DNA of 64,000 nucleotides from Crocodylus rhombifer (Eukaryota; Chordata; Crocodylia; Crocodylidae), in assembly GCA_038503035.1 (NCBI GenBank), contig JAVSML010020758.1, positions 78,322 to 142,321 on the forward strand, written 5' to 3'. The position numbers were made by a program, and so were the translations under genes. Each line of letters opens with the position of its first letter. Position 1 is the stretch's first letter. Positions 11,460-22,924 of the stretch are shown here, in pieces. The notes below the pieces were generated by a model. It searched no databases. It was not told the origin of the DNA and saw only the letters and a list, made by a program, of their open reading frames with translations.

Positions 11460-12460
11460 AGCAGTTACAATGTCCTCATTTGTCATGTCCCACTTCTTGG
11501 CAACATCATTCAAGGAATCTTCAGACTCTTCCATGCTCTCGCTTGCTCTTTTCTCCTGGCACAGATTTACTTTTCTTGGAACTTTATTTTTGGCTTTCTG
11601 TCTTGCCATGCCTCAACATGGCGAACACAGTCCAGCAAATTTATAGATTTTAGAATTGTCTGAACATCTGTGGTAGGATCCACATTGAGAAGAACCATAA
11701 TTTTGTAATCTTTGACTGGTAATGTCCCTTCATGTTCTTAATCACACTATGACCCAGAAACTGTGTCCAAGATGTAGTGTTAGCGAGTTGGGATTTGCAC
11801 TGAATGTCAGCAGGAATCACTTCTTGGCAGTGTGTAAAGCAGTTATCTCCCCCAAAAGGGGCATTTATTTTGGCTCTGAGCATTAAACTGATAACTCCAA
11901 TTTTTCAACCAGTGGAATAACAGGTCATCTGTCATCCAGGCATTTGCTGAACTGTCATAATTGAAGGGAAGCCTAGTAACATCTTTCAAAAAGCATCTAA
12001 GATATTTTGATTTTCTGATCATGAGCAGCAGGCGCTTGTCTCTGCCATCTGCCATGGAACAGACAGTTACCCTGTCCTTTGAAACTTTTCCACCTCCTGG
12101 CTTTTCCATTTTTTCTACATCTTCCATCACAGAGCCCTTTCAGCTACAGCCTAGTTCTCAGCATTGTAAATGTTCTCCAGAGGGAGCTTTTTAAGAATGT
12201 GAGGAAGTCTTTCACTTTGCCATTGCTCAGCTGCTGGTTTATCTGTCAACTGTTTCTATGCTCTTTTTTGAACACCAGCCATCACTTGTCTTAAAATAGT
12301 GTGATCCAGTGGAAGCAGCAAGCTGAGGTCCTTTTCCCTTGATTGTAGGTCCAGAAAATACTTCTTCCTGTGATTTCTTCTCTTAGTTTAGACTATTTTA
12401 TAAAGAGCGCCTCAGTGACAATACGGGCTTTTCCCTTCTGATGTCTCTTTCTTGACAGCT
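11460..12460 (-). pseudogene. pogo/Tigger-type DDE transposase relic
   Basis: Minus-strand fragments match the CENP-B/Tigger transposase catalytic core. In order: a piece at about 12150 reading IYNAEN, where the family has NADETG; GGKVSKDRVTV (about 12080); IRKSKYLRCF; NAWMTDDLLFHWLKNW (about 11925); a DNC motif near 11855, the second catalytic Asp; TTSWTQFLGHSVIKNMKGHY near 11735, where the family has TTS…QPMDQGVIKN. Frameshifts and stops break the gene, and the first catalytic Asp appears changed. Family members are DNA-cutting transposases, some of them domesticated as TIGD or JRK genes. Here the breaks argue for a dead copy. The N-terminal DNA-binding part is barely recognisable. Confidence 0.75.
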
Positions 12461-15041
12461 TTTTTATGACACGAACAATCACACACAAATACTGTGCAAC
12501 TTGATATGATGAAGCAGAAGGATGTGTCCTGGGAAATGTTCTCAACAGAAATGTTGCAGGTAAGTAGCAGTTGCTCTTTAGAAGTGTTGCTGCAAACAGA
12601 TTCAGTTTGGGTAACTGTATAATACCAGGAAATTTCCAATGGACTTCTATCCTTTATTGCACCTTTCAAAAATATGTGGCCTAGCATTACTGAAAACTTA
12701 ATGCTTGACAGATACCTCTTATCTGCAGAGACGGCTGAAATACACTAATGGATACAAAAGTCTGAAAGATGCCAAGCTAAACATGCCTCTGCCATCAGTG
12801 AAGCTGTGGCCTAAACTGTAAAGAGCTTAGGAGTCATTATTAAGAAGATTCTACATAAACCTGAACACACAGATGTGGCTAAGAAGTCTGCACATTTTTT
12901 GGACACCCAACATTTTATTTAGCTGCTGACTTCAGAGAAACAGCATTATGCTGGGTAAAAAACACAGCCTGAACACAGCAAGCTGCCTGGCACAGCAGTG
13001 TGATAATATGGCAAAACACAGCCAACTAGAAGTTTTATGAGCAATTTGGGCTTCTGCCTGAGATGGGAGAGCAGGGATATATTAAATATTTAAAAAAATA
13101 TTCTATTTATTTATAGCTTCTGATACTTTCACCTACTTTAGTAACAACGGCTATCTTCTAGTTGAGTTCAGTTGTCATGTTCAACTAAAATTAGTATGTC
13201 CACACCTCACATTATTTATATTGCACTGGAAAATAGGAGCCCCAGTTTCTGACCCGACCCTACTGTGACAAAAATATATTCCTTGCACCCATCTAAGAGG
13301 GTAGGCACTTACAAACAGCAAAAAAACCCAAAACAACAAAAAAACAAGGAAATAAAACTGGCCAAATTAAACTGAAGTTGCCTATTTCAGCTTAAGTCAT
13401 TACAAAAGTATCATGTAAATTCATTTGCTCCCCCACAAAGATCAGTTTTAAAAAACCCCTAGCATACTGTGAATAAATACTAAATACTAATACCAATATT
13501 TATAAGTACTAAGTAGTAGTGTACTTATATACACTAATAGTGTATAAAAGTATTAAGTATGAGAATGTGCCGTGGCAGCCAACACTGGCATGTTGTTTGC
13601 ACTGTTTGAGCATGATTTTACAATGTTGAACTTCTAAAGACAGACTGAGCTTCATAAACTAGTTAATAGAGAACAGCATATTATCAGTTCTATACTAATG
13701 TCTTAGATCTGCATGCAAACATTTTCAGATAATGTATGGGAGGAGGATTTTTCCTCTTAATACAGAATGCTGTATGTACTGACCAATGCCACTGGTACTG
13801 AAATGCATTACATAACGAATGCTCATTAGTGTTGCTATATGTAGAACAGGTAGTATTTGGGAAAAATGAAGAAGTGATATAGGCTCAGTAACAAATCATG
13901 AGATTGCTTTATCTTGTTGAAGACCCAGAGAGCTACAGAAAGTGACCACTTCAGTACACAAAAGGTGATGGGAAATAGTATTTCCTGCCTTAAATAGCAA
14001 AAAGAGCGGCAGACCTTTAATACAGATGACGTTTCAGCAAAGTATTTCATCACATGAATAACCTTAATTAAGCATGAGCACAGCTACATTTATTCAACGC
14101 AACTAGTCTCTTGAACAATAAGTTATATACTTGGTTAAGTATCTTGATGAATTTGGAAAGCATTAATGGAAAAAAAAAGAGAGTTCCAGTATAGAATAAA
14201 TATGTGATAAAAAATGATAACCTATTCAGGATCAACCCCATGCCCTTATCTTAAACAGGATAATAAGCTTGTTCACATGGCATAAGCCTCATCTGACATT
14301 ACTGTGTTAAAAAGAACTCATGTGGGATTGTGCAAAACAAGTGGAAAGGAGGGAGGGGGGAAGCGTAGAAGATGGGTCAAGGAAAGGAAATGAAGTGACA
14401 ACACTGATAATTATACAGAAAATATTTTTAAACACTAAGCTTTGCTTTGTTTTGCTGAAAAGCATCCTTTCAGACTTAAATTCTAACTTGATATCCGATT
14501 AGCGCATAACATCCCTCTGCACATATTTTAATAAGATGTCATCGTTAATAACAATCTCTTGTGTTTTCTATTACTATACTGTCCAGAGTTGGGCAGCTTT
14601 GTTTAAACTTGACAGCTTTAACTTAATTCTCTCCAGCTGCCTTCTGCTCTCTAAACTATAACTAGCTTTTATGCCTGAAAAAATATCAATTTGTGTCACT
14701 TTTACTGGGCTGCATGATGCTCATTTTACTTAGCAAATTAAGGATTCGAAAAGTGTCTAAGCGGGTACATAAATGAAAGAACACACGGAATGTGGTAAGT
14801 GAATGCAAGTAAAATGTATATTCCATACACATACACACACACGTCATATATATATTATCTTAATTTTTAGACTGATTCAAAAACTTAGCTAATCAGACCC
14901 TTACAGACCCTTAGTCTTAAATATCAAGCACCCCACTACAATGCTATTTACTCTGGAAAGCTATGTTTTTCCCTAATGAGCTTCTCTTATTACATTATCT
15001 CATCCACTAAAACCTTGGTACTTTAACAAAGTGCTGTAGAA
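12461..15041. other. Non-coding, nothing recognised
   Basis: AT-rich sequence with poly-A and AC-rich patches (about 13320-13350, 14830-14845). No exon or clear repeat seen. The part next to 12460 could still belong to the transposase relic. Confidence 0.45.
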
Positions 15042-15893
15042 AAGGGTGGCCAAACTGTGGCTTATAAGCCACACATTGTTCCCAGACACTAAGTGTCTTA
15101 AGAAACATTTGTGTTACCCAATATTGAGGTGCTGTCATATTTCCTTCTGGATACTTAGACCAAACTACCATATATAGCGATTCTAGTGGCCCCTCGCCTG
15201 CCCCATGGCCGGTGCTCCCCACTGCAGGCTTTTGCAGCCCATGCAGGGCTGTCTGGAGCAGGCACAGGCAGCCCCAGGCAGGCTGCAGGTGGCTGCAGCG
15301 CAGGGCGCTGGCCATGGGGTGGGTGAGGGGCCACTTTTCCCTATACTCAGCACCAGCTTGTAACCTGCCTCTGCCAGGTGCAGCGGGGTGTAAAAAGCAG
15401 CCCCTCCCTGCCCCATGCCCAGCACCCCACATTGCAGGCGCTTGCAGCCTGCCTGGGGCTGCCTGTGCCTGCTCTAGACAGCCCCATGTGGGCTGTGAGC
15501 GCCTGCAGTGTGAGGGGCCGCTTTCCTCTGTGCAGGGAAGGAGCCCAGGGAAAAGCTGAGTGAAGGGGGGAAGCGGCCCCTCCCCCACCTCACACCCGGT
15601 GCCCCACACTGCAGCTGCTCGTAGCCCATGTGGGGCTGCCCTGAGTGGGGCTTCCAGCTGGGGGCGGGGCCGGAGCCGGGAGGGCCCCGCTGTTGTTGGA
15701 GCCCGCTGGGCTTCCCCTGGGTCCTACCGCCCTTAGTTCCTGTCACTTTTAATAGGAACCAAGGGCAGAGAAATATTAATTTTCTACATTATTTTAGGCG
15801 CCCTGCATGCCATATTTTGCCCTCCTCTGCTCTTGGGGATAAGAGCCTTTGCCCAGCTCCCCCATCTCCATTTATTTAGTTCTGGCCACCCTG
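15042..15893 (-). mobile_element. GC-rich hAT-like non-autonomous element
   Basis: The left end reads AAGGGTGGCCAAAC and the right end, reversed, reads CAGGGTGGCCAGAAC, a terminal inverted repeat. The interior is GC-rich and rearranged, with repeated words such as GCAGCCCATG and CACAGGCAGCCCC on both strands. The right part (about 15705-15800) is the reverse complement of the left part of the element at 33225-34311, so the two belong together in opposite orientation. I assign minus only relative to that copy. No clear 8-bp duplication remains. Open frames across it (such as 15007-15609) are composition artefacts. Confidence 0.6.
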
Positions 15894-16757
15894 TACAGAT
15901 GCTCCACTCCACCCCTTCCTGACCTCACCAACTCCTGCTCCCCAAAGCCTCTTCCATGCACCCAGCCCCTCCCTTCTTCCCCTTCATCCCTTTTCTTCCC
16001 GTTTCAGCCTACTGCTCTCTGAGGTGCCATCTCCTTGCACTGAGTATGCTGGTCAAGGGCAGCTACTATCTGCTCTGTGCTGAGTGGCTGCTTCATGATG
16101 CATAAGACATTTGAGTAAAAATGGAGGGAAAAAAAGAAAAGAAAAGAGGTAAACATAACCAAAAAGGCTTTGATATTTTTGTTTTGTTACATTTTGTATT
16201 ACGGTTTGACCACATGGTTAGCTGTTGAACGTCCACGGGTGGACTTGCTATTGTATTTGCATGTCATTCCCTGTTGCTACATGAAGCCTTGACCTTGGGG
16301 ACTTACTTTCTGCTAATGTTTCCTGACTAAACTCTGTAGCACACATTTCAAACATTGGAGACTGGCATATACCATATGTTAGCCAGGCCTGTCGCTGACA
16401 TTAGTAATTAATCATCAAGGTCCAGTGCAGAAGTGCTCTTTGTTATATGGAGACAATACTGAGAAAGCTCACGACTAGTAAAAAGCTAAAGTACGAGTAG
16501 AAAAAACAGCCAAGTTAAAAAGGGAAGAAGGTTTTGTTTTTATGGAAAAAAGTGGTAAAGTTCAGAAAAAAAGTGCAGTGCCTCATCTGCAGTATATTAC
16601 CAGCTCACCAAAAGGTGACAAACCTAAACTATGCCTTTTTCTGGGTGTTTCTGGAACTGCCATGGCCTATAAAACCACTTCTTAAGGAAATGAAGTCTTA
16701 TCTTCAACTGGAAGACTTGTGGTGGTTAGCAAATGTGGTGTGTCCTGTTATGAAGCA
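15894..16757. other. Non-coding, nothing recognised
   Basis: A C-rich stretch to about 16020, then AT-rich sequence. No gene or assignable repeat. Confidence 0.45.
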
Positions 16758-19365
16758 TTTCATAGTTTCATAGTAGCTAGGGTCAGGAGGGACCTGATCA
16801 GATCATCTAGCCTGACTCCCTGCCAGAGGCAGGAATGAATGCTGGGTTCACAAGACCCCAGACAGGTGATCATCTAACCTCTTTCTGAATCTGCCCAAGG
16901 TAGGGGCAAGGACCACTTCCCTAGGAAGTTGGTTCCAGATTCTGGCCATCCTAACTGTAAAACATTGCCTTCCAATCTCTAACCTAAACCTATTCTCCAT
17001 CAGCTTATTACCATTGTTCCTCGTCACCCCAGCTGGTGCTGGGGAGAATAGGGTTCTTCCAATTTGCTGATGACCTCCCCTGATGGGACCTGGTGGCTGC
17101 CTACAAACTCCTCTCAGCCTCCTCTTGCTCAGGTTCAGGTCCCTCAGTCTCTCCTCATAGGGCCTGTCCTGCTGCCCTCCAACCAAGCGGGTGGCCCTCT
17201 TCTGAACTCTCTCCAGGCTGGCCACATCCTTTTTAAACTGCAGTGCCCAGTACTGGATGCAGTACTCCAACTGCGGCCTGACCAGTGTCACATAGAGGGG
17301 GAGTATCACCTCTCTGGACTGGCTTGAGATGCATCTTTGGATGCATGACAAGGTATGCCTGGCCTTGCTGGCTGCGGTTTGGCATTGGCGGCTGATGTTC
17401 ATCTTGGAGTCAATAATGACTCCAAGATCCCTTTCCGCCTCTGTGCTTTCAAGAGGGGAACACCCCAGCCTGTATGCATCCTGTGGATTCCTTCTCCCAA
17501 GGTGCAGCACCCTGCATTTGTCTACGTTGAACCCCATCCTATTCTCATTTGCCCACTTTTATAGTCTGTCTAAATCTAGTTGCAGCCTCTCTCTCCCTTC
17601 AAGTGTGTCCACCTCACTCCACATCTTAGTGTCATCAGCAAACTTGGACATTGTTTCAACCCCCTCATTCAAGTCGCTGATGAAGATAGTAAACAGTGCA
17701 GACCCGAGGACCAGGCCCTGGGGTACCACACTGCTCACATCTCACCAGGTTGAGTACAACCTGCTCACCATTACTTTCTGGGTGTGCCCCATCAGCCAAT
17801 TTTTTACCCATCCAACTGTGTAAGCATCAATGCCACAGTTGCCTAATTTATTGATGAGAATGGGGTGAGAGACAGTGTCAAAGGCCTTTTTAAAGTCTAG
17901 AAAGGCTACATCCACGGCAACACCATCATCCAAGGATTTAGTTACTTGGTCATAAAAGGAAATCAGGTTAGTAAGGCAGGACCTGCCTCTGATGAACCCA
18001 TGCTGGTTGCCCCTGAGCATGATCTCTCCTGCTGGCCCCCCACAGATGTGCTCCTTGATGATTCTCTCCAAGATCTTCCTGAGCACCGAGGTGAGGCTTA
18101 CAGGTCTATAGTTACTTGGGTCCTCCTTCCTCCCTTTCTTAAAAATTGGCACCGCATTAGCTAGTTTCCAATCCTTCGGTACCTGGCCAGATGACCACGA
18201 ATACTCATACAGCCGAGCCAAGGACTCCGCGATGACCTCTGCCAGTTCCCTCAATACCCTTGGGTGGAGGGCATCTGGACCTGAGGATTTAAAAATGTCC
18301 AGCCCTTCTAGAAGTTCCCTAACTACATCTGCGCTGACCAAAGGCCTGACAGAGCTATCCCCAAGACTGCCCCTACCTCTGGTAGCAGGGATGTCCTGGT
18401 CCCTGTTCAAGAAAACGGGCGAAGAAACTGTTAAAAATATCAGCTCTCATCTGGTGTAGCCACAAGATTACTATTTGAGTCTTGCAGGGGCCCCACATTG
18501 CCTGGTGCCCTCTTCTTGCTCCCAATGTACTTGAAAAACGACTTTTTGTTGTCTTTAATCCTGGACACTAGCCTGAGTTCCATCTCTGCCTTGGCCTTCC
18601 TAATAGCCCTCCTACACTCCTGGGCAGAGGATGAGTACTCCTCCTTGGTGATAGCTCCTCCCTTCCACTGGTTGAATGCCACCCTTTTAGTCCTCAGGCA
18701 TTCCTGAATGCCCTTCCTGAGCCCAAGGGGGTTTCTGAGCACTCTTACCCACCTTGCTTCTCTCAGGGACTGTTACCCTTTGGGCCTGGAGGATCGCCCC
18801 CTTAAGGTACAACCACCCCTCATGTACTCCCACCTCCTCGACTTTCTGGGCCCGCAGTGCCTCCCCTACTAATCTCTGAAGCTCACTGAAGTTGGCCCTT
18901 CTGAAGTCAAGGGCTTTAGTCTTGCTATAAGTCCTTGACACCCTGTGCTGGATAGTGAATTCCAGCAGGTGATGATCACTATTGCCCAGGTGGTAAAGGA
19001 CCTGCAGTCCCCTCACCAGGTTATTCCCTGTGGCCAGGACCAGGTCCAGCAAGGCATTACCCCTAGTGGGGCTATGCACCTCCTGGATAAGGTAAAGGTC
19101 CTGTAATACAGCCAGGAACCTATGCGAGCGTTCAGACCTGGCTGTCTGCTCCTCCCAGTAAAAGTCTGGGTAGTTTAGGTCACCCATGACATAACATCGC
19201 TTGACCTAACCGCCTCTAGAAGATGACTGGAGAAGTCCCGGTCCAGCTCTTCCCCCTGGTTGGGTGGTCTGTACTAGACACTCACCGTAAGATCCCTTTC
19301 GCCAAGCCCCCTTGTAGTTTGACCCACAGTGTCTCCACCCGACCCTCCTACTTGCTGTTTCTAAA
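16758..19365 (-). mobile_element. CR1 LINE, 5'-truncated, both catalytic motifs visible
   Basis: Minus-strand CR1 ending at 16758 with the 3' octamer repeat (TTTCATAG twice on the plus strand). ORF2 pieces in order: endonuclease (19187-18687) with GDLNYPDFYW and an intact SDH (NSDHHLLEF); linker (18742-18440); RT start (18410-17742) with AVPIFKKGRKEDPSNYRP and DFKKAFDTVSH; the active site FADDTKMW near 17640; and the C-terminal domain (17537-16848). Frame changes fall between pieces, so it is inactive. The 5' end lies inside the endonuclease near 19365, typical of target-primed insertion that stopped early. Confidence 0.9.
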
Positions 19366-20412
19366 ACTTGGCACTCCTGGAAACAGCCCTAACCACTGGA
19401 ATACTGGGCAAAAACCATCTTCCTCCAGTTGTGCAATTCTATACCCTAATTTCTGTTGCCTTCTCTAACCACCTGCAATGGAATATTTTGCTAAACTCAG
19501 ATGCTTATTTTGGCAGAAAAAAATAAATCATTTTAGTCTGATTCAATCCAAACAATTTCTTTCCCTTCCTCATTGCTTTGGTAAATCCACTACAGTGACA
19601 AGTCATACATTGCTGGGTTGCAGAGTGATCCTGGCCACACTAATCACACCATTAGCAAGAAGGGAAAATGGTATAGGATCAGTTCTATGGTACACAAGGA
19701 ACCCCTTTTGCAACAGAAATCCTTCAGTAGTCAGACCTGCTTCTAAAGGCTAAAACAGCCTTATCCTGACAAACAGAAGGATACTTCTCTCTGGATAGTT
19801 TTTTCCAATTGTAAAATACAAGTAACTGAAGAGCCAAAAAAGAAACTACAATTTAACTATGTAAATATTTAACAAGAGGTTGATTAAATGTGGAATAAAC
19901 ACATTTATCAGTTATAATAAGGGAAAAAATCCCCAGTCATTTATAAAAAGTTGTCAACTCAAAATATACCAGGTTTTTTTCCTTTTCTATTTTCAGTTTT
20001 AAGATATGCACATAAAGAAGGTGTATACATGCACACACATACGCACATGAATAAATACACATGAATCGCACGCTCTCTCTCTCACTAATTTTACATTAAA
20101 GTTAAAAAAAACCCCAAAATGACCACCAGCTCTGGCACACAGTTTTAAAGCTTAAAACAACTCTTCCTGTGCCCAACCCAGCATAATCCCAGCTTCACCC
20201 AATGACCATTAAACCTTTTTGAAAGGAGCGTATTTAAGCTCCTGGTATAGAAATGTCTGCCTTGGCAGACTCAGTAGAGACCTAAATGGACCATGGAGGA
20301 TGAGTTACTTTCTCATTGGTAAAGGTTGGCCTCCAGTAGGAGTATGTTGAGAACAAAATACAAGAATGTTTGCAGTGCAGTAGACCAATAGAAACTTTAG
20401 CCTACCAATCAC
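19366..20412. other. Non-coding, nothing recognised
   Basis: AT-rich, with a short CA/CT-rich patch near 20030-20090. No gene seen. The first part could still be worn CR1. Confidence 0.45.
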
Positions 20413-20755
20413 AGTCATAGAAAATTAGGGTTGGAAGGGGCCTCAGGAAGTCATCTACTCTAACCCTGGACTCGATGATCTCCCGAGGTCCCTTCCAGCC
20501 CTGATGTCTATGAAATCTATGAAAACCCCCTGCTCAAAGCAGGACCATTCCCAAGCCAAGCCTAGAGCCAGGCCTTAAAAACCTCCAAGGAAGGAGATTC
20601 CACTACCTCCCTAGGTAACCTGCTCCAGTGCTTCACCACTCTCCTACTGAGAAAGTTTTTCCTAATATCCAACCTAAAGTTCCCTTGCTGCAACTTGAGA
20701 CCATTGCTCCTTGTTCTGTAATCTGCCAATCTAGCATTTAGCACAAGGATTACCT
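20413..20755 (-). mobile_element. CR1 LINE 3' fragment, minus, holding a smaller CR1
   Basis: TCATAGAAAATTAGGGTTGG at the left is the 3' end of a CR1 on the minus strand. The C-terminal ORF2 region follows to about 20755 ([17 protein letters not shown] motif). The copy is interrupted at 20467-20523 by a second CR1 tail in the opposite orientation. Confidence 0.85.
20467..20523 (+). mobile_element. 57-bp CR1 3' tail inserted into a CR1, with target duplication
   Basis: TGGACTCGATGATCTCCCGA through CTATGAAATCTATGAA is the CR1 3' tail in sense orientation, inside an antisense CR1. The surrounding CR1 continues directly from AACCC (20462-20466) to the same word AACCC (20524-20528), giving a 5-bp target-site duplication. 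It is an extremely short 5'-truncated insertion. Confidence 0.8.
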
Positions 20756-21390
20756 TTCACATGTCCCTGAAGTATATAAATGCATTTAAAATATAAAAAC
20801 AAAATAATATGACTTGATGATACACTATGATTCTGAAAAATTAGTTCATTTTGAAAGTGTCTGAGATTCATATTGTAAGTACACTCCACACTATTGCTCA
20901 CACACAACTGACAATTTATTTAATTTTGAAAAGAAAGCTTGAGAATGTAATTTATGTTTCCTTGCTTAAACTCATTCATCTTGATGTGGGTTAGTCATTC
21001 CAGATTGAAAAAAGATAAGGCAAGCCATTCCCTTTGCAGCAAATGTCAAAGATTAAAACACAGGCAGTGTTGTTAAAACATACAGGCAGTATTGTTAAAA
21101 AAAAAAGAAACACTCTGATGTGCCCATTAGTTATATCAGGAGCCTACAGACTTGGGTCCGTAACAGAATTCAGTTAATTTCTAATTTAGAGAAAAGAATC
21201 ACTTTACATAGGAGGCTGGGTTGAATTGGTGTATGTACATAGACTAAAAAAAAAGAAATCTCTACCTCCCTTAGAGCAAGCTTCTTTGAAGTGGGAGACT
21301 CCTCAAGCAATGTGAGCTCCTGGGAAGAAACTGGAACTGTGAGTATCTTCCCCAGCTGAAGTCTTGAACAAGCAGTTCCATATTAAATAA
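20756..21390. other. Non-coding, nothing recognised
   Basis: AT-rich, no gene or assignable repeat. Confidence 0.45.
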
Positions 21391-21394
21391 TCAA

Positions 21395-21535
21395 ATAAAC
21401 CTTATACTGCTATGGCACTTTCCTTTCCAAAGATCTCAGAACTCTTAACTAACTGAGAATTTAATTAATATAAATTGCTGCCTTGTGAACAAGGGCAGTG
21501 TTATCTTCTGCATTTTGAAGGCTAAAAACCAAGAA
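21395..21535 (+). repeat. Ancient SINE/LINE tail, tentative
   Basis: CTTTCCTTTCCAAAGATCTC followed by AGAACTCTTAACTAAC resembles the conserved 'ATCTCAAAGCGCTTTACAAA' tail shared by old amniote SINEs. A similar word lies at about 59415-59465. Diverged and unnamed. Confidence 0.3.
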
Positions 21536-21560
21536 TAAATCAGCCTGGGTACCTCTAAAG

Positions 21561-22340
21561 CAGTGGTTCTCTGCCTTTTAGGAATCAGGGCACCCCTCTA
21601 CAACTGTTTTGAATTTGGCATCACCCTGGTTAAGAACCAGTGTTGTGCTGCCTCAGCGTAGGTCAGTGGTTCTCAACTGGGGGTAGGCTTCCTCCTGTAG
21701 ATAGAAATGGCTCATTAACTTTGGCCTGCATGCACATGGCTTCCTGCATTATACTGATAAGCCTAAAGCAGGCAGGTGTGCGCCCTCATGCTGCAGCCCT
21801 TCCAAGGACCAGCCCCACATGTACCTCGTGGAAACAGGTGTGTAATATAGTTCCACCTGACAGATGAGGTAGCCTGGAGATAATTTCCTCTGCGGCTGAT
21901 GTTGCTGCCAGGTTCAAATGTCCCATGTGCCTATTTCCAGGAGGCATGTATGGGACTGCACCAGGAAGGGCTGTGGCAGGAGAAGGTGCCAATGGAGACA
22001 GGAGGGCCTGCTTCTGTCCTGGTTTGGCTCTGATGTGCCTCCTGGAAACATGCAGGAAAGATTCACTTGGCTGCAGTACTACAGCAGCAGCATTTACCTC
22101 CAGGCTGCCATGGCCAGATGAAGCTTTCCTGCATGCCTTGGTTTCCAGAGGCACATCAGAACCAAACCAAAAAGCAATATTACAGCAGGAGGAAGCAGGG
22201 AGCTTCTGCCCACATTACATCATACAGACCTTAATCTGCTGCAGCCGTCTCCTGGAAACTGAGGTAGGCTGCAGTGGTGGCCACAGCAGCAGCACAGCAT
22301 CCCTGACAGGTTCTCACAGCACCCCAGTTAAGAACCACTT
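21561..22340. mobile_element. hAT-like element with perfect 8-bp duplication
   Basis: The element is bounded by CAGTGGTTCT (21561) and AAGAACCACTT (ending 22340), which form an inverted repeat. Outside them CTCTAAAG stands on both sides (21553-21560 and 22341-22348), an exact 8-bp duplication typical of hAT transposition. Inside, near 21623-21643 and 21664-21683, a further right-type end (GGTTAAGAACCAGTG) and left-type end (CAGTGGTTCTCAACTGGGG) occur, so the element is composite or internally rearranged. No transposase was recognised, so it is non-autonomous. Confidence 0.8.
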
Positions 22341-22719
22341 CTCTAAAGCAACTGATTTGGTTATAGTATTGTAAAAACATTAACTAATTCGTCTTCACAC
22401 CACCGGATGAAATAACTAATATCCTTCTTTTATACGTGATGAAGCATTACACATTTCACCTGATACCACACATCAAATCATCAGCATAGCAAGGCCTGGA
22501 GAAAAAAGGAAACCTGAATTCTCTCTCATGTTTTAATACCCACAGCACACGGGCTGCGAACAAAACTGTGACCATCCAATTACCACTCTGGGCCTAAATT
22601 ACAAGATCATCATTTGCATTCATTTATTTTACAGTCAAATCCACACTAGCCAGAGGCAAATTTGTTTCAAAAGTGTGAAATAACTAGTCTGACTAGTTAA
22701 AAAGTTTTGATTCGATAAT

Positions 22720-22924
22720 CTAGGTCACCGACTGGCAACCTTTTTGGGCTATCAGCTGGAGTGACCCAGTTCAGATCAGAGGGAGGCAGACACTAGGACA
22801 CTTTTCCTGAGGCAGCATGGGTAGAAGCCCCCACCCCCAAAGTCCCATGTCAATAAGCTGGATCAAATGACACTACAAGCTGGTTCTGCTTCAAGGGCCA
22901 TAGGTTCTTGACCCCTGACCTAGA
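22720..22924. mobile_element. Small inverted-repeat element, tentative
   Basis: CTAGGTCA at the left and TGACCTAG at the right are inverted copies. The left end continues GGCAACCTTTTTGGGC and the right end, reversed, reads AGAACCTATGGCCC, so they remain loosely similar. No convincing target duplication. Probably a worn hAT-like MITE. Confidence 0.4.

Noticed and set aside
15007..15609. 200-codon minus frame
   Set aside because: Runs across the end of the GC-rich element at 15042-15893 into flanking DNA. Repetitive Gly/Ala/Cys/Pro content and no recognisable family.
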